64,000 nucleotides of DNA from Candidatus Bilophila faecipullorum (GCA_944326695.1 CALVEZ010000004.1:1-64000), one strand, 5' to 3'. Counted from the first letter of the stretch, positions 36,729 to 46,125 are shown. The notes: generated by a model not told the origin, from the letters alone. Numbers and translations: made by a program.

Positions 36729-37655
36729 TCAAAAAAGCGACAATTGACGACTGGCAAGGCTCGCGCAGCGCCGTTCCGTCACCATATCCTTCGGGGAAGG
36801 CCGCCCCACGAGCAGGGGCGAATCCGCCTCGTGCAGAGGCGAGGCGCGGCCCGGTGCGAGAGTGTCCTCTCCGTTGGCGTAACAGTAGGCGCAGGCGTTG
36901 CCGCAGGTACCGTAGGCACCGATGTCAACGCTGGCCACGCAGCGGCACAGGGGGCGTTGGCGGCTCGACCCGAGCTCAAGGGAGCGCCCCGCCGCGCCTT
37001 CCACGAGTTCCCGGCTGAGGCAGCCCGCCGCCCGGATGCCGAAAGCTTCAAGTTCGCCGCCTTCCGCACAGGCGCAAAGACGAAAACCGTTGGCCCGCGC
37101 AGCCGCCGCAAGGCCCGCCCCCAGCGTGCGGCGCTCGGCGGGCGTCGTTTCCCGCACGCCGAGGGCCTCAAGGCGTCCCCGGATTTTGGGGTACCAGTCC
37201 AGAAAGCTGATCACGCACGTACGCGCGCAACCCCGCAGCCGTCGGGCAAGGTCTTCAAAACGGCTCACATGCCACGCCACGGTATACGGGCCGCCAAGCA
37301 GGAGCGGATCGTAACGCCAAACCATGCGCTCCGGGCCGAAGGCCGCCGCAAGTTCCCGAAAAGCGTCCAGCCGCGCAGCGCGATCCGGCAATCCCGGCTC
37401 CATCTCCTTCCCGTAGGCCGTCAACGTGAACTGAAAGACGCAGGGCCATTGACGCAAATCGTCAAGGCGGGGAAGCAGGGGCAAAGGGTTCTTGGTCCAC
37501 AAGGCCAGACAATCCACATCGGGCCGTGAAAAAACATAGCGCGTGACCCGCCGCGCGTCGTGACGCACGGCCACGCAGCCTTCCTCCAGCCGTCGGAAAA
37601 GCCAGTCTGCGTAGAAAGAAGGTATATCGGTACGGCGGCTTGCGCTGAAAATCAT
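36729..37655 (-). CDS. DUF1848 protein with C-terminal cysteine cluster
   Basis: A 308-residue cytoplasmic protein. N-terminal SASRRTDIPSFYADW and later RYDPLLLG and VISFLDWYPKI are typical of DUF1848. The C-terminal part has CRCVASVDIGAYGTC followed by CAYCYAN, a cysteine cluster resembling radical-SAM or Fe-S sites. The family often sits near DNA repair genes, and its activity is not established. GGGAGG precedes the start. It is first in an operon with ogt and the duplicated glycosylase, which supports a role in alkylation repair or RNA/DNA modification. Confidence 0.82.
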   Translation of the reverse strand: MIFSASRRTDIPSFYADWLFRRLEEGCVAVRHDARRVTRYVFSRPDVDCLALWTKNPLPLLPRLDDLRQWPCVFQFTLTAYGKEMEPGLPDRAARLDAFRELAAAFGPERMVWRYDPLLLGGPYTVAWHVSRFEDLARRLRGCARTCVISFLDWYPKIRGRLEALGVRETTPAERRTLGAGLAAAARANGFRLCACAEGGELEAFGIRAAGCLSRELVEGAAGRSLELGSSRQRPLCRCVASVDIGAYGTCGNACAYCYANGEDTLAPGRASPLHEADSPLLVGRPSPKDMVTERRCASLASRQLSLF

Positions 37656-37939
37656 GAGCCTCCCCGAAGGGCCCGGTCCTTGCAGCCGGAACCCGGGATG
37701 AATACAACGCGTTCTCTTGGAAGGATAACCGGAGGATCAGGCTCGCCCGCCCCGGCAACGCCCTGTTCACGGCACGGACGGCCCCGGGCGCTTCCCAGCA
37801 TTTTCGCCGCACGAGAGACGGGCTTGTGCGCCTCCGAAGGGACCGGACCGCCGTCCCCCAGCTTAGGTTGAGGGAGCGCGGAGGGCAAGAGGCGGAAAGA
37901 AGCCTGCGGATGACGCCCGCAGGTTCCTTTCCGGCCTCT
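37656..37939. other. Intergenic region between DUF1848 gene and TRAP operon
   Basis: About 280 bases without a recognisable gene. It must hold the promoter of the repair operon (leftward); no clear boxes were found. Confidence 0.45.
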
Positions 37940-37972
37940 AAAAAAACAGGCGGGCCCCCGCAAGAGCCCGCC
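37940..37972 (-). terminator. Intrinsic terminator of the second TRAP operon
   Basis: On the minus strand GGCGGGC pairs with GCCCGCC over a 10-base loop, followed by TGTTTTTTT, 20 bases past the dctM stop. Confidence 0.82.
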
Positions 37973-37992
37973 CGCCGTAATGCCGCGCGCCG

Positions 37993-39282
37993 TCAGTTCA
38001 TGAGGAACTTCATGGGTTCGAGGGACAGCGCCGGGAAGAAGAGGAGCAGGAACAGCACGATGACCTCGACGATGAGGAAAGGCGCCATGCCCTGCACCAG
38101 CTTGCCGATCTTGATGTTGCCGATGCCGCAGACGACATAGAGGACGGTGCCCACGGGGGGCGTGATCACGCCGATGCCGAGGTTCAGGACGAACAGGAGC
38201 CCGAAGAAGTAGGGGTCGATGCCCGCCTGCTGAATCAGGGGATAGAAGACCGGCGCGAAGATGAGGATGTTCGGCGTCAGGTCCATGACCATGCCCGCGA
38301 GGAAGAGGAAGACGTTGAGCGCGAGCAGGAGCAGGACCGGGGTGTCGATGAGCGGCTGGAAGAGCGCGGCCACCTGCATGGGAATCTGGGCCGAGGTGAT
38401 GAACCAGCCCACCGCCGTGGCCGTGGCCACGATGAGCATGACCACCGAGGTGGTGCGCGCGGCCCGGGCGCTCACTTCAAGCAGACCCTTCAGGGTCAGT
38501 TCGCGGTAATAGAGCGTGCACACGGCGATGGCGTAGACGCAGGCGAACGCGCCGCCTTCCGTGGGCGTGAAAATGCCGAAGCGGATACCGCCGAGAAGCA
38601 GCACGGGCATCATGAACGCGGGCATCGCATCCCTGATGATCTTGCGGGCCTCTTCCTTGGTGAAGGTGATCTTTTCATTGTAGCCGTCGATGCGGACAAT
38701 GAAAAACCAGGTGACCATGAGGGCTACGCCGATGATCAGGCCGGGCACGAGGCCGATCATGAAGAGCTTGGTGATGGACAGGCCCACGGTGGCCCCAAGC
38801 AGAATGAAGTTGGTGCTCGGCGGAATGATGGGGCCAAGGATGGCGCCCGAGGCGATGACGCCCCCCGCGCGTCCGGGCTTGTAGCCCATCTGCGCCATCA
38901 TGGGCAACAGGAGGCTGCCGAGGGCTGCCGCCTCGCCCACCGAACTGCCCATGAGCCCGGCGAAAATCACGCTCGAAACGATGGCCGCATAGCCGAGGCC
39001 GCCCCGGATACGCCCGATCATGAGCTGCGCGAGCTGCACCACGCGTTTGGACAGCCCGCCCTCCGTCATGATCTCGCCCGCGAAGACGAAGAAGGGAATG
39101 GCCATCAGGGGATAGTTGTTCGCGCCGTCGAGCATCGACTGCGGGATGATCATCATGAACATGTTGTCCCACATGCCGCCGTAGTACATGAGTACCATCG
39201 AGCAGAGGACAAGGACTATGGCAATCGGGATGCCGAGGGCAAGGAACCCGAAAAGGCTTACCAGAAAGACGACAAGTTCCAT
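37993..39282 (-). CDS. TRAP transporter large permease (DctM)
   Basis: A 429-residue inner-membrane protein with about 12 hydrophobic segments. Family pieces include ANNYPLMAIPFFVFAGEIMT, VIFAGLMGSSVGEAAALGSL and LGPIIPPSTNFILLGATVG, then NLGIGVITPPVGTVLYVVCG near the end. It forms the Na+-coupled membrane pathway with DctQ. GGGAGGG precedes the ATG, nine bases after the dctQ stop. In contrast to the other TRAP locus, the subunits here are separate. Confidence 0.94.
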   Translation of the reverse strand: MELVVFLVSLFGFLALGIPIAIVLVLCSMVLMYYGGMWDNMFMMIIPQSMLDGANNYPLMAIPFFVFAGEIMTEGGLSKRVVQLAQLMIGRIRGGLGYAAIVSSVIFAGLMGSSVGEAAALGSLLLPMMAQMGYKPGRAGGVIASGAILGPIIPPSTNFILLGATVGLSITKLFMIGLVPGLIIGVALMVTWFFIVRIDGYNEKITFTKEEARKIIRDAMPAFMMPVLLLGGIRFGIFTPTEGGAFACVYAIAVCTLYYRELTLKGLLEVSARAARTTSVVMLIVATATAVGWFITSAQIPMQVAALFQPLIDTPVLLLLALNVFLFLAGMVMDLTPNILIFAPVFYPLIQQAGIDPYFFGLLFVLNLGIGVITPPVGTVLYVVCGIGNIKIGKLVQGMAPFLIVEVIVLFLLLFFPALSLEPMKFLMN

Positions 39283-39291
39283 GTTCCCTCC

Positions 39292-39861
39292 CTAGTCCTT
39301 TTTGGGCGCCGGGTTGAATTCGTCGGCGGGCGTGCGCACAAGGCGCACGAAATCGCGCAGGTGGATGATGATGGCGGCCAGCGCCATGACCGGAAGCGTC
39401 CCGTTGATGAAGGCCATGTTCACGTTCGTAGCGACGGAATAGGTGTCCAGCGTCTGAAGCACCACGGAAACGCCGCCGAAAAGCAGGAGGACCAGAGCCG
39501 CCAGCATAAACAGGGAGGCGATGATGTCCACGATCTTGCGCGACTTGCCGTGCAGCATGTTCACGAACATGTCCACGGCGATGTGTTTGTGCCGATAAAA
39601 GGCTTCAATGCCGCCGATAAACGTGATGTAGATGAAAAGGAAGCGGGCCCACTCCTCGCTCGGAGGGAAGCTTGACCGGAAGACGTAGCGCAGGAAGGCG
39701 TTCACAAAGACAAGGCCGATGATCCCGAGAAAGATGAGGGCGCAAAAGAGCTCGAATGCCTTTTCCCCCTTCCCCTTGGTGGCCTCCTCCTGACGGAACT
39801 CCTCCTCCGTTTCCTCAATGATGCGGCTCGTCGGCACCACCGGTTTCTGTTCACTGCTCAT
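39292..39861 (-). CDS. TRAP transporter small permease (DctQ)
   Basis: A 189-residue protein with a charged N-terminal cytoplasmic stretch and four predicted helices (LFCALIFLGIIGLVFVNAFL, FLFIYITFIGGIEAFYR, ASLFMLAALVLLLFGGVSVV, PVMALAAIIIHLRDF). EEWARFLFIYITFIG matches the DctQ signature. AGAGGT precedes the ATG at 39861. It is the second gene, between dctP and dctM. Confidence 0.92.
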   Translation of the reverse strand: MSSEQKPVVPTSRIIEETEEEFRQEEATKGKGEKAFELFCALIFLGIIGLVFVNAFLRYVFRSSFPPSEEWARFLFIYITFIGGIEAFYRHKHIAVDMFVNMLHGKSRKIVDIIASLFMLAALVLLLFGGVSVVLQTLDTYSVATNVNMAFINGTLPVMALAAIIIHLRDFVRLVRTPADEFNPAPKKD

Positions 39862-39911
39862 GATGTACCTCTGGGCGTGATGGTCGGACCCATGCGGCGG
39901 CATGGGCATGG

Positions 39912-39947
39912 AAAAGCAGGGCTCCCGGCCTGCGCCGAAAGCCCTGC
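39912..39947 (-). terminator. Terminator-like hairpin between dctP and dctQ
   Basis: On the minus strand GCAGGGCT pairs with AGCCCTGC over a 16-base loop and is followed by TTTT, 16 bases after the dctP stop. It probably causes partial termination, lowering permease expression relative to the binding protein. Confidence 0.65.
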
Positions 39948-39962
39948 GATGAATACGGAAGG

Positions 39963-40967
39963 TTACTTGGTTTCGCGGTAGGCGGCAGCGCTGTCAAGAA
40001 TTTCCTTGGCGTTCGGGACGGTGTCGTAGAACAGCTTCCAGCTGCGCATGCCCGCGTCCTGCATGAACTTGCGCAGTTCGGGGGAAGGTTCGCTGACATG
40101 GCCGCCCGCTTCGTTGATGGTCTTCACGGCCTGCTTGTCCACGTCTTCCACGAGGTCCCACACGTAGTCGGCGGAACGCTTGGCGGCTTCGTTGACCCAC
40201 TGCTTGTCCTGCTCGGGCAGGGACTGGTAGAACTTCTCGTTGATGTACAGGGAGTGGATCACGAGCAGGTGCCCGGTGAGGGTGATTTCGGGCGTGGTTT
40301 CGTACATCTTGATGCTGACGATGTCGGAAAGCGGGCTGTCGCCGCCGTCGATGACGCCCTGATCAAGCGCGCCGGTGACTTCGGCGAAGGGCATGGGCTG
40401 ACCGCTGATGCCGCATTCCTTGGCGAAGTTGATGTACAGGGGGATGTTCGGCACGCGCATACGCAGGTGCTTCACGTCGTCGATGGTCTGGACCGGCTTT
40501 TTGGTGTAGAAGTGGCGGAAGCCCAGGGGGAAGGCGTTCAGAACGCGCATCCCGGACTTTTCCGTGAAGCCCGCGGTGATGAGATCGAAGGTCTTGCCGC
40601 CGTTCATGGCGCGGCGGGCATGGGCATAGTCATCAAAGAGCATGGGCGTCTCGAACATGGCCATGGAAGGCTGGATGGCCGACGTCTGGGTGCCCGTGGC
40701 GCACATCTGGATGATGCCCTTGCGGGTGCTGGCGATGTAGGCGTCTTCCTTCCCGAGCTGGCTGTTGGGGAAGACCTGCACTTCGTACTTGCCGCCGGAC
40801 AGTTCCTTCAGGATTTCACCGAATTTCCGCATCCCGAGGGTTTCAGGTTCCCCGTCGGGTTTCATGCCGGCCATTTTGATGATCACTTTGTCGGCCGCGA
40901 AACTGGAACCGGCGGTCACGCCGAGCAGAAGACCACAGGCAAGAAGCAAGGCCAATGCACGTTTCAT
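39963..40967 (-). CDS. TRAP transporter solute-binding protein (DctP family), second locus
   Basis: A 334-residue periplasmic protein with signal peptide (MKRALALLLACGLLLGVTAG, cleaved near SFA). DctP features: QVFPNSQLGKEDAYI, LKHLRMRVPNIPLYINF-like region near residue 170 with the conserved Arg (HLRMRVPN), and EVTGALDQGVIDGGDSPL. The ligand is unknown. GGTGGAG precedes the start at 40967. First gene of a complete dctPQM operon. Confidence 0.93.
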   Translation of the reverse strand: MKRALALLLACGLLLGVTAGSSFAADKVIIKMAGMKPDGEPETLGMRKFGEILKELSGGKYEVQVFPNSQLGKEDAYIASTRKGIIQMCATGTQTSAIQPSMAMFETPMLFDDYAHARRAMNGGKTFDLITAGFTEKSGMRVLNAFPLGFRHFYTKKPVQTIDDVKHLRMRVPNIPLYINFAKECGISGQPMPFAEVTGALDQGVIDGGDSPLSDIVSIKMYETTPEITLTGHLLVIHSLYINEKFYQSLPEQDKQWVNEAAKRSADYVWDLVEDVDKQAVKTINEAGGHVSEPSPELRKFMQDAGMRSWKLFYDTVPNAKEILDSAAAYRETK

Positions 40968-41518
40968 TTTTCTCCACCTTGTTACGGTTCGGATGTGAAC
41001 ATTTCTCCCCGGCGGCGCAAAAAGCGTGCAAGCCCGCCGCAGCAAGGGAGATTCCCCGCCCTTCGCTTTCCTTTTTCTCTTTCGCGCTCCCGCCCGACCC
41101 CGCCCAGGCCCGGCTGCCGGAGACACCGGCAACACGGCCTTTCCGCCTTCCATTTCAGGAAGATGCCGTGGGGACGGGGACGAAACGCCTGACAGGACAC
41201 CCCCATGTCCCTTTTCGGTCATCCTCGGACCGGCAGGGGGAAAAAGTATCAGAAAGCGAAAAGCAAGCCCCGTTCGATAGCGAAACTATCTTAATCTGAA
41301 ATCTTTTTGTTGGGAATAGAAGATCGGGCATCTTCTGAACCTTTTTGTGCCCGCTTATGAGCAAAAAAAGTACTTTCAGCTTTTATTTCAATATATAATA
41401 AAAATACGGCAAATCCAAAATTTCCTGCCCGGCCCGGGAGGGGGCTGCGGGGCTGATTGACAAGCCGCCCATCCGATGGAACAAAAACGGCCTCCTTCCT
41501 CACGTTTGGAGCGATCTT
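40968..41518. other. Divergent intergenic region, 551 bases
   Basis: Between the TRAP operon (leftward) and the polyferredoxin gene (rightward). An AT-rich stretch (41280-41430, including ATATATAATAAAAATAC) probably holds promoters. No gene seen. Confidence 0.5.
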
Positions 41519-42499
41519 ATGGCCTTTCCCTCTCCGGCGCGCCTGCACCGTACCATCCAGCTTGCCTTCGTCCTTTTTCTCGCGTGGACCGCGTGGGAAC
41601 TCTACGGCTATGCCGCGTGGCTCGACGGGAAGGGGGCCTTCGTGCCCCGCCCGCCCGCAGCCGAAGCCTTCCTGCCGCTCAGTGCCCTGCTCGGGCTCAA
41701 GCGTTTTCTCCTCGGCCACGGCTTTGATCCCGTCCATCCCGCCGGGCTGACCGTGCTGCTTGTGGCGCTGGCTTCCGCCCTGCTCTGCCGTCGGGGTTTC
41801 TGCGGCTTCCTCTGTCCGGTGGGGTGGCTTTCGGGCGCCCTCTCCCGCTTCGGGGAGCGCAACGGTCTGCGCTGCGAACCGGGAAAGCGTCTCGAATGGC
41901 TCTTGACCCTGCCGAAATACCTGATTCTGGGGCTGCTCCTCTACGGCTTCATGGTGCGCATGGGCGTGCGGGAAATCGACTGGTTCATCATGCTGCCCTA
42001 CAACCTCACGGCGGACGTGGCCATGCTGCGCTATTTCCTCGAACCGGGCACGGCGACGCTCATGGTCCTCGCGGCTATGGGCATCGGCTCCATCTTCCTG
42101 CCGGGCCTGTGGTGCCGGGGCTTCTGCCCTTACGGGGCCCTGCTCGGCCTCCTCTCCCTGTTTTCCCCGGCGGCGGTAAATCGGGAAGCGGCCCAGTGCA
42201 CGGGATGCGGGCGCTGCCGACGGGCCTGCCCCTCGCGCATCGCCGTAGATCGGCAAAAACGGGTATCGGGCCCGGAATGCGTGGGCTGCGGCGAATGCGT
42301 CAGCGTTTGTCCCACGGGCTGCCTGCGTATGAGCGTCGGCTACGGCCCCACGGCACGACGGATGCCCGGGTGGTTTTTCGGCGCGGCCACGCTCGCCATC
42401 CTCTTCTGCGGTTACGGCCTCGCCGTGCTCACCGGACACTGGAATGCCGATCTCCTGCCGCTTTTGACCCGTCACGGGCTCCTGCCGCCTTTCCCCTAG
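41519..42499 (+). CDS. NapH/MauN-type membrane polyferredoxin
   Basis: A 326-residue inner-membrane protein with about five helices. It has the cytoplasmic CGFLCPVGW and CRGFCPYG cysteine motifs of the NapH/NosR-type fold and two C-terminal 4Fe-4S clusters, CTGCGRCRRACP and CVGCGECVSVCP. Such proteins pass electrons from the quinol pool to periplasmic reductases. There is no reductase gene beside it, so its partner is unknown. GGAGCG lies before the ATG at moderate spacing. The N-terminal 15 residues are polar. Confidence 0.85.
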   Translation: MAFPSPARLHRTIQLAFVLFLAWTAWELYGYAAWLDGKGAFVPRPPAAEAFLPLSALLGLKRFLLGHGFDPVHPAGLTVLLVALASALLCRRGFCGFLCPVGWLSGALSRFGERNGLRCEPGKRLEWLLTLPKYLILGLLLYGFMVRMGVREIDWFIMLPYNLTADVAMLRYFLEPGTATLMVLAAMGIGSIFLPGLWCRGFCPYGALLGLLSLFSPAAVNREAAQCTGCGRCRRACPSRIAVDRQKRVSGPECVGCGECVSVCPTGCLRMSVGYGPTARRMPGWFFGAATLAILFCGYGLAVLTGHWNADLLPLLTRHGLLPPFP

Positions 42500-42910
42500 G
42501 CTGTGCGCTCATCCGGGCAACGCTACTCCGGGGTTTTCCCATACCCCGCTTGCAGGCGCTCCTGTCAAGAATCTTCAGGGCTGGCGGCATAAAGGTCCAA
42601 AGTGTGGAGAGTATTAAACAGCGTTACAAAGACAGCCTCCATCAATAATATAACTATACTATTGTTCATAACGATATATCCCTGACTCAGAGGGAAACGC
42701 CGCACCGCCGTGTCGTCTTTTCCGCTGACGCAGGCGAGGAGGCACGGTGTTCGTGCTTTTGTCTTGCAACGCGGCCCCTGAGAAAAGGTATTCTCGCGTC
42801 GGTCTGGGTGAGAAGGGCCGATCCTGCATTCCCGGCGGGCCCACTGGATTTAGGCGGCGGAATATGCCACATTGCGGTGACAAACGATCTTCAAGCAAAG
42901 GACATCTGCC
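42500..42910. other. Intergenic region, 411 bases, no gene seen
   Basis: It contains an AT-rich patch (42610-42680) that may be a promoter region for the following gene. An open frame on the minus strand runs through but overlaps the next gene and has no ribosome-binding site. Confidence 0.45.
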
Positions 42911-43324
42911 ATGACCCAGACGCCTCAGGAACTGGAAACCTTTCTCGAAAGCTGGACCGCCGATCCCAACGGCGCGAAGGAAGCCTTCATCCGCTTCCGC
43001 GATTTTCTGCTCACCACCCCCGACGTGCGCTTTGAATTCAAGGCCCGCCCGGGCGTCAGCTATTCGCTGCGCGCCGCCAACCCCAAACAGTCCCGCCCCC
43101 TTTTCGTGCTTGTGGACGTGGTGGACGACGAGCCGGAGGCCCGCTGGCTCTCCGTCTGCTTCTATGCGGATATGATCAATGATCCTGATGAACTCGGGGA
43201 CTTTGTCCCGTCCGGGCTCATGGGTGAGGACGCCTGCTGCCTCAATCTGGAAGAAGATGACGCGGCCATGCGTGACTACATCCTCGCGCGCCTCGGGGAA
43301 GCCGCCGCAGCCGCCGCGAAGTAG
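42911..43324 (+). CDS. Small cytoplasmic protein of unknown function
   Basis: A 137-residue acidic protein. N-terminal helices (TPQELETFLESWTADP; AKEAFIRFRDFLL) lead into a strand-rich core (VRFEFKARPGVSYSLRAA, LFVLVDVVDDEPEARWLSV) and an acidic C-terminus ending in an Ala-rich helix. AAAGGA stands eight bases before the ATG. It resembles small conserved proteins of sulfate reducers, but I cannot name the family. Confidence 0.7.
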   Translation: MTQTPQELETFLESWTADPNGAKEAFIRFRDFLLTTPDVRFEFKARPGVSYSLRAANPKQSRPLFVLVDVVDDEPEARWLSVCFYADMINDPDELGDFVPSGLMGEDACCLNLEEDDAAMRDYILARLGEAAAAAAK

Positions 43325-43873
43325 GGACACCCTCAAAAAGGCCGCGCACCCACGGATGATGCCCCTTGATACGGCGCAAGGATGCGCTGTCCAGGCGGTA
43401 TGACCCGGTACGCAAGCCCCTCCGGCAAGGCCGATGCTGCGTTCTCACGGCGAACGTGAGCCGGGCAAGGTTCCCCTGTGACGCCCGCATTCAAGCCCGG
43501 ACGAAGCAAAACCGCCCCCGCCGCGTACAGCGCACAGGCGCGGAGGGAGGACGGCTAGGGAGGTCCGCCCCCCCATGCCGCCCCCGGATTATCGCCCCGC
43601 AGCGGTTTTCCCCAGCGGTTACGGTGCCGCGTGGAGCGCAAAAGCCCGCGCCCCCAAAGGCGTAAAGCCTTTTCTTCGCCCTTGCCTGACCAAAAGACGT
43701 GCAAAACCCCGGAAGCCTTTTTCTGAAAGGAAGGCTTCCGGGGTTTTGCACATCCGGCTGAAAACGTTTGCTTCATGTATCCCGTGCCATACGACGGGAG
43801 GCGTGCCGCGCGCGAACCTGCGGGAACGCACGCGTCCGGCGGATGCCGGGACGTCTCCTCCTACAGAAAAAGC
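43325..43873. other. Convergent intergenic region with long hairpin
   Basis: No gene seen in 549 bases between convergent genes. The main feature is the inverted repeat at 43699-43751. Confidence 0.5.
43699..43751 (-). terminator. Long perfect inverted repeat, likely bidirectional terminator
   Basis: Perfect 21-bp arms at 43699-43719 and 43731-43751 (core AACCCCGGAAGCCTT) with an 11-base loop. It is the longest perfect hairpin of the window. It lies 122 bases past the GGDEF gene stop. T runs exist in the arms but not right after them. Confidence 0.65.
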
Positions 43874-44626
43874 TTAGCGCCGCCAGTCCCGCGCCACTGC
43901 CGAAGAACGGTAGACCTGCATCCGATCCCGCCCATCCCCCTTGGCGCGGTACATGGCGACATCGGCGTTTTTCATGAGCGCGGCGGGCGTGGAGGCTTCC
44001 GGGGCCGAGAAAGCCACGCCCACGGAGGCGCTGATCCGCACAGACTCCCGCAGCGGGAAGGGGCGGCGCAGGCTTTCCAGCACGGCCCCGGCCACTTCCA
44101 AGACCTCGCTTTCGGTGCGCCCTACGAGCAGCACGGCGAACTCATCGCCTCCCATGCGCCCGATCATGCCGTACTCACCCACGCAGGCCGCAATGCGTGC
44201 GGCCCCTTCGGTCAGCAGCGCGTCGCCCGCGTCATGGCCCAACGTGTCGTTGACGGACTTGAAACCGTCGAAATCCACGAGCAGGAGGGCCAGATCAGCC
44301 CCGCAGTCCACGGCCTGAGCGCAGGCCTTGTCCAAGGCTTCCTCGAACATAGCCCGGTTGGGCAGGCCCGTCAGCGGATCGTGCCGGGCGCGCACCAGCG
44401 CCTTGCGCGTGGCAAAAAGGTCTTCGATCAAGGTTTCAAGCTGAAATTCGCGCACTTCCTTCTGGACGATGATCGTCCCGATTCTCTCCGCCAGTTCCGC
44501 CACGTGGGAAGGCACGACGGGATCGCCCGTATAGCGGAACAGGTCGGCCACACGCTCCGGCTCTCCCCAGGCAATATCTTTCAGGATGCGCGCGATGTCC
44601 GCAATGAGCGCTGCGTCGTCGGCCAC
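43874..44626 (-). CDS. GGDEF-domain diguanylate cyclase
   Basis: About 250 residues: an N-terminal helical region (to about 85) of unknown fold, then a GGDEF domain (about 90-245) with VRARHDPLTGLPNRAMF, LLLVDFDGFKSVNDTLGHDAGD and an intact active site MGGDEFAVLL. It should make cyclic di-GMP from GTP. The RxxD inhibitory site normally found five residues before GGDEF is absent (sequence there is EYGMIGRM), so product inhibition may be missing. The start was set at GTG 44626, preceded by GGGAG and 11 bases after the cinA stop; an ATG start upstream would overlap cinA. Confidence 0.82.
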   Translation of the reverse strand: MADDAALIADIARILKDIAWGEPERVADLFRYTGDPVVPSHVAELAERIGTIIVQKEVREFQLETLIEDLFATRKALVRARHDPLTGLPNRAMFEEALDKACAQAVDCGADLALLLVDFDGFKSVNDTLGHDAGDALLTEGAARIAACVGEYGMIGRMGGDEFAVLLVGRTESEVLEVAGAVLESLRRPFPLRESVRISASVGVAFSAPEASTPAALMKNADVAMYRAKGDGRDRMQVYRSSAVARDWRR

Positions 44627-44637
44627 GGCGATCTCCC

Positions 44638-45927
44638 TCACGTCCCGAGGGGCGTTGCGGGTGAAGGCGGCGCGGCGGGCTCCAGAGGCAGATCGCAAAG
44701 GTAGCGCCGCACCATGTCAAGCGCCGTGCTCGCCGCCCGCTCCCTGAGCCAACCCCGGCCGTGGATGCGGCCCGGAGGGGTCATCCGGCGCACAAAGGTT
44801 TCATCCCCGGCGCTCAGAGCGATGTAGATGAGGCCCACGGGCTTTTCGGGCGTGCCGCCGCCCGGCCCGGCAACGCCGGTGATGCCGATGCCAAGATCGC
44901 TCCCCGACGCCTTGCGCGCACCTTCGGCCATGGCCCGGGCCACGGGCTCGCTCACGGCCCCGTGCGCTTCAAGCAGGGAGGCGGCCACGCCGAGGAGTCG
45001 CGTCTTCGCGTCGTTGGCGTAGGTGACGAAACCCGTTCCGAAGACATCCGAAGCCCCGGGGACATCCGTAATGCGTTTGGCCACCAGCCCTCCGGTGCAG
45101 GATTCCGCAGTCGCCAGCCGCAGGCCGCGTTCACGCAGAAGCGCCACGACCACGCTTTCCAGATTCTCCACGTCCACGCCGTAGACCACATCTCCGTAAC
45201 GGCGGCAAATTTCCTCGACCACCGGACGGCACAGGGCCTCGGCCTCCTCCTCGCTCTCGGCCCGGGCGGTCACCCGGACGAACATCTCATTCTCCTTGGC
45301 GTAGGTCGCCGCCGTAGGGTTGGCGGCGTCCGTGAGATCGGCAATCTTGAGCGCGCCCGAACCTTCCCCGAGCCCGAAGGTGCGGATCATGGAGGAGTGG
45401 ATCACGGCGTGGGCGGCCCCACTCAGGAAAGGCACCACGTAGCGTTGCAGCATGGGCACCAGTTCCGAAGGCGGACCGGGCAGCATGATGATGATTTTCC
45501 CCGCCGCCGTGCGCACGCCGCAGCCCGGCGCGGTGCCGATGTCGTTGGGAAAGGGCGTGCAGCCTTCGGGCAACATGGCCTGCTTGCGCTGGTTTTCCCC
45601 CATGGGCGGCCGCCCCCGGAAGTATTCCTCCAGGCGGCGCAGGCTGTCTTCATGCAGAGCCAGCGGCACACCCGCCACGGCAGCAATGGTTTCCTTGGTC
45701 AAGTCATCGTCGGTGGGGCCAAGGCCGCCCGTGGTGATGACCACGTCGCTCCTGCCGAGGGCCTCCTCAAGGGCGGCGCGCAGACGTCCGGCATTATCCC
45801 CCACGGTGCAGGCGTACAGCAGGTTTACGCCGATGGCGGAAAGCTCGCGGGCTACGAAGGCGGCATCCGTATTGATGGTATGCCCGAGCAGAAGTTCCGT
45901 ACCTACGGAAATGATTTCAGCATTCAT
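44638..45927 (-). CDS. cinA: CinA-family protein (nicotinamide nucleotide repair, full length)
   Basis: A 429-residue two-domain protein. The N-terminal MoaB/COG1058 domain (1-170) starts MNAEIISVGTELLLGHT and has TTGGLGPTDDDLTKET; the C-terminal amidohydrolase domain (about 265-420) has TAESCTGGLVAKRIT and GITGVAGPGGGTPEKPVG. Family enzymes hydrolyse ADP-ribose and deamidate nicotinamide mononucleotide in the pyridine nucleotide cycle. The start was placed at 45927 by homology. It is followed closely by the GGDEF gene and preceded by uraA at 198 bases. Confidence 0.92.
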   Translation of the reverse strand: MNAEIISVGTELLLGHTINTDAAFVARELSAIGVNLLYACTVGDNAGRLRAALEEALGRSDVVITTGGLGPTDDDLTKETIAAVAGVPLALHEDSLRRLEEYFRGRPPMGENQRKQAMLPEGCTPFPNDIGTAPGCGVRTAAGKIIIMLPGPPSELVPMLQRYVVPFLSGAAHAVIHSSMIRTFGLGEGSGALKIADLTDAANPTAATYAKENEMFVRVTARAESEEEAEALCRPVVEEICRRYGDVVYGVDVENLESVVVALLRERGLRLATAESCTGGLVAKRITDVPGASDVFGTGFVTYANDAKTRLLGVAASLLEAHGAVSEPVARAMAEGARKASGSDLGIGITGVAGPGGGTPEKPVGLIYIALSAGDETFVRRMTPPGRIHGRGWLRERAASTALDMVRRYLCDLPLEPAAPPSPATPLGT

Positions 45928-46071
45928 GACGAACCCGGTTTGCAGAGGTGATGCCCCGCAGGGCTTTCCCTCTCCTAAAACGTTTCCCCGTCGCTTACAA
46001 GGAGAGTTCGCGGCGGCCCCGGGAAAAAGAGCCGCGTACCGCGCAAAAGGGTACCTCCAAAGGAGGCCCCC

Positions 46072-46109
46072 GGCGCGCCGGACAGGGCACGTGCCCCTTC
46101 CGGCGCGCC
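46072..46109 (-). repeat. GC-rich hairpin in the uraA-cinA spacer
   Basis: GGCGCGCCGG and its complement enclose a second palindrome, GGGCACGTGCCC. There is no T tract. It could stabilise the upstream mRNA or be a pause site. Confidence 0.7.
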
Positions 46110-46125
46110 GCAAAACGGGATGCGC

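Noticed and set aside
42659..43336. Minus-strand ORF of 225 codons
   Set aside because: It covers the small plus-strand gene at 42911, which has a good ribosome-binding site and normal composition.
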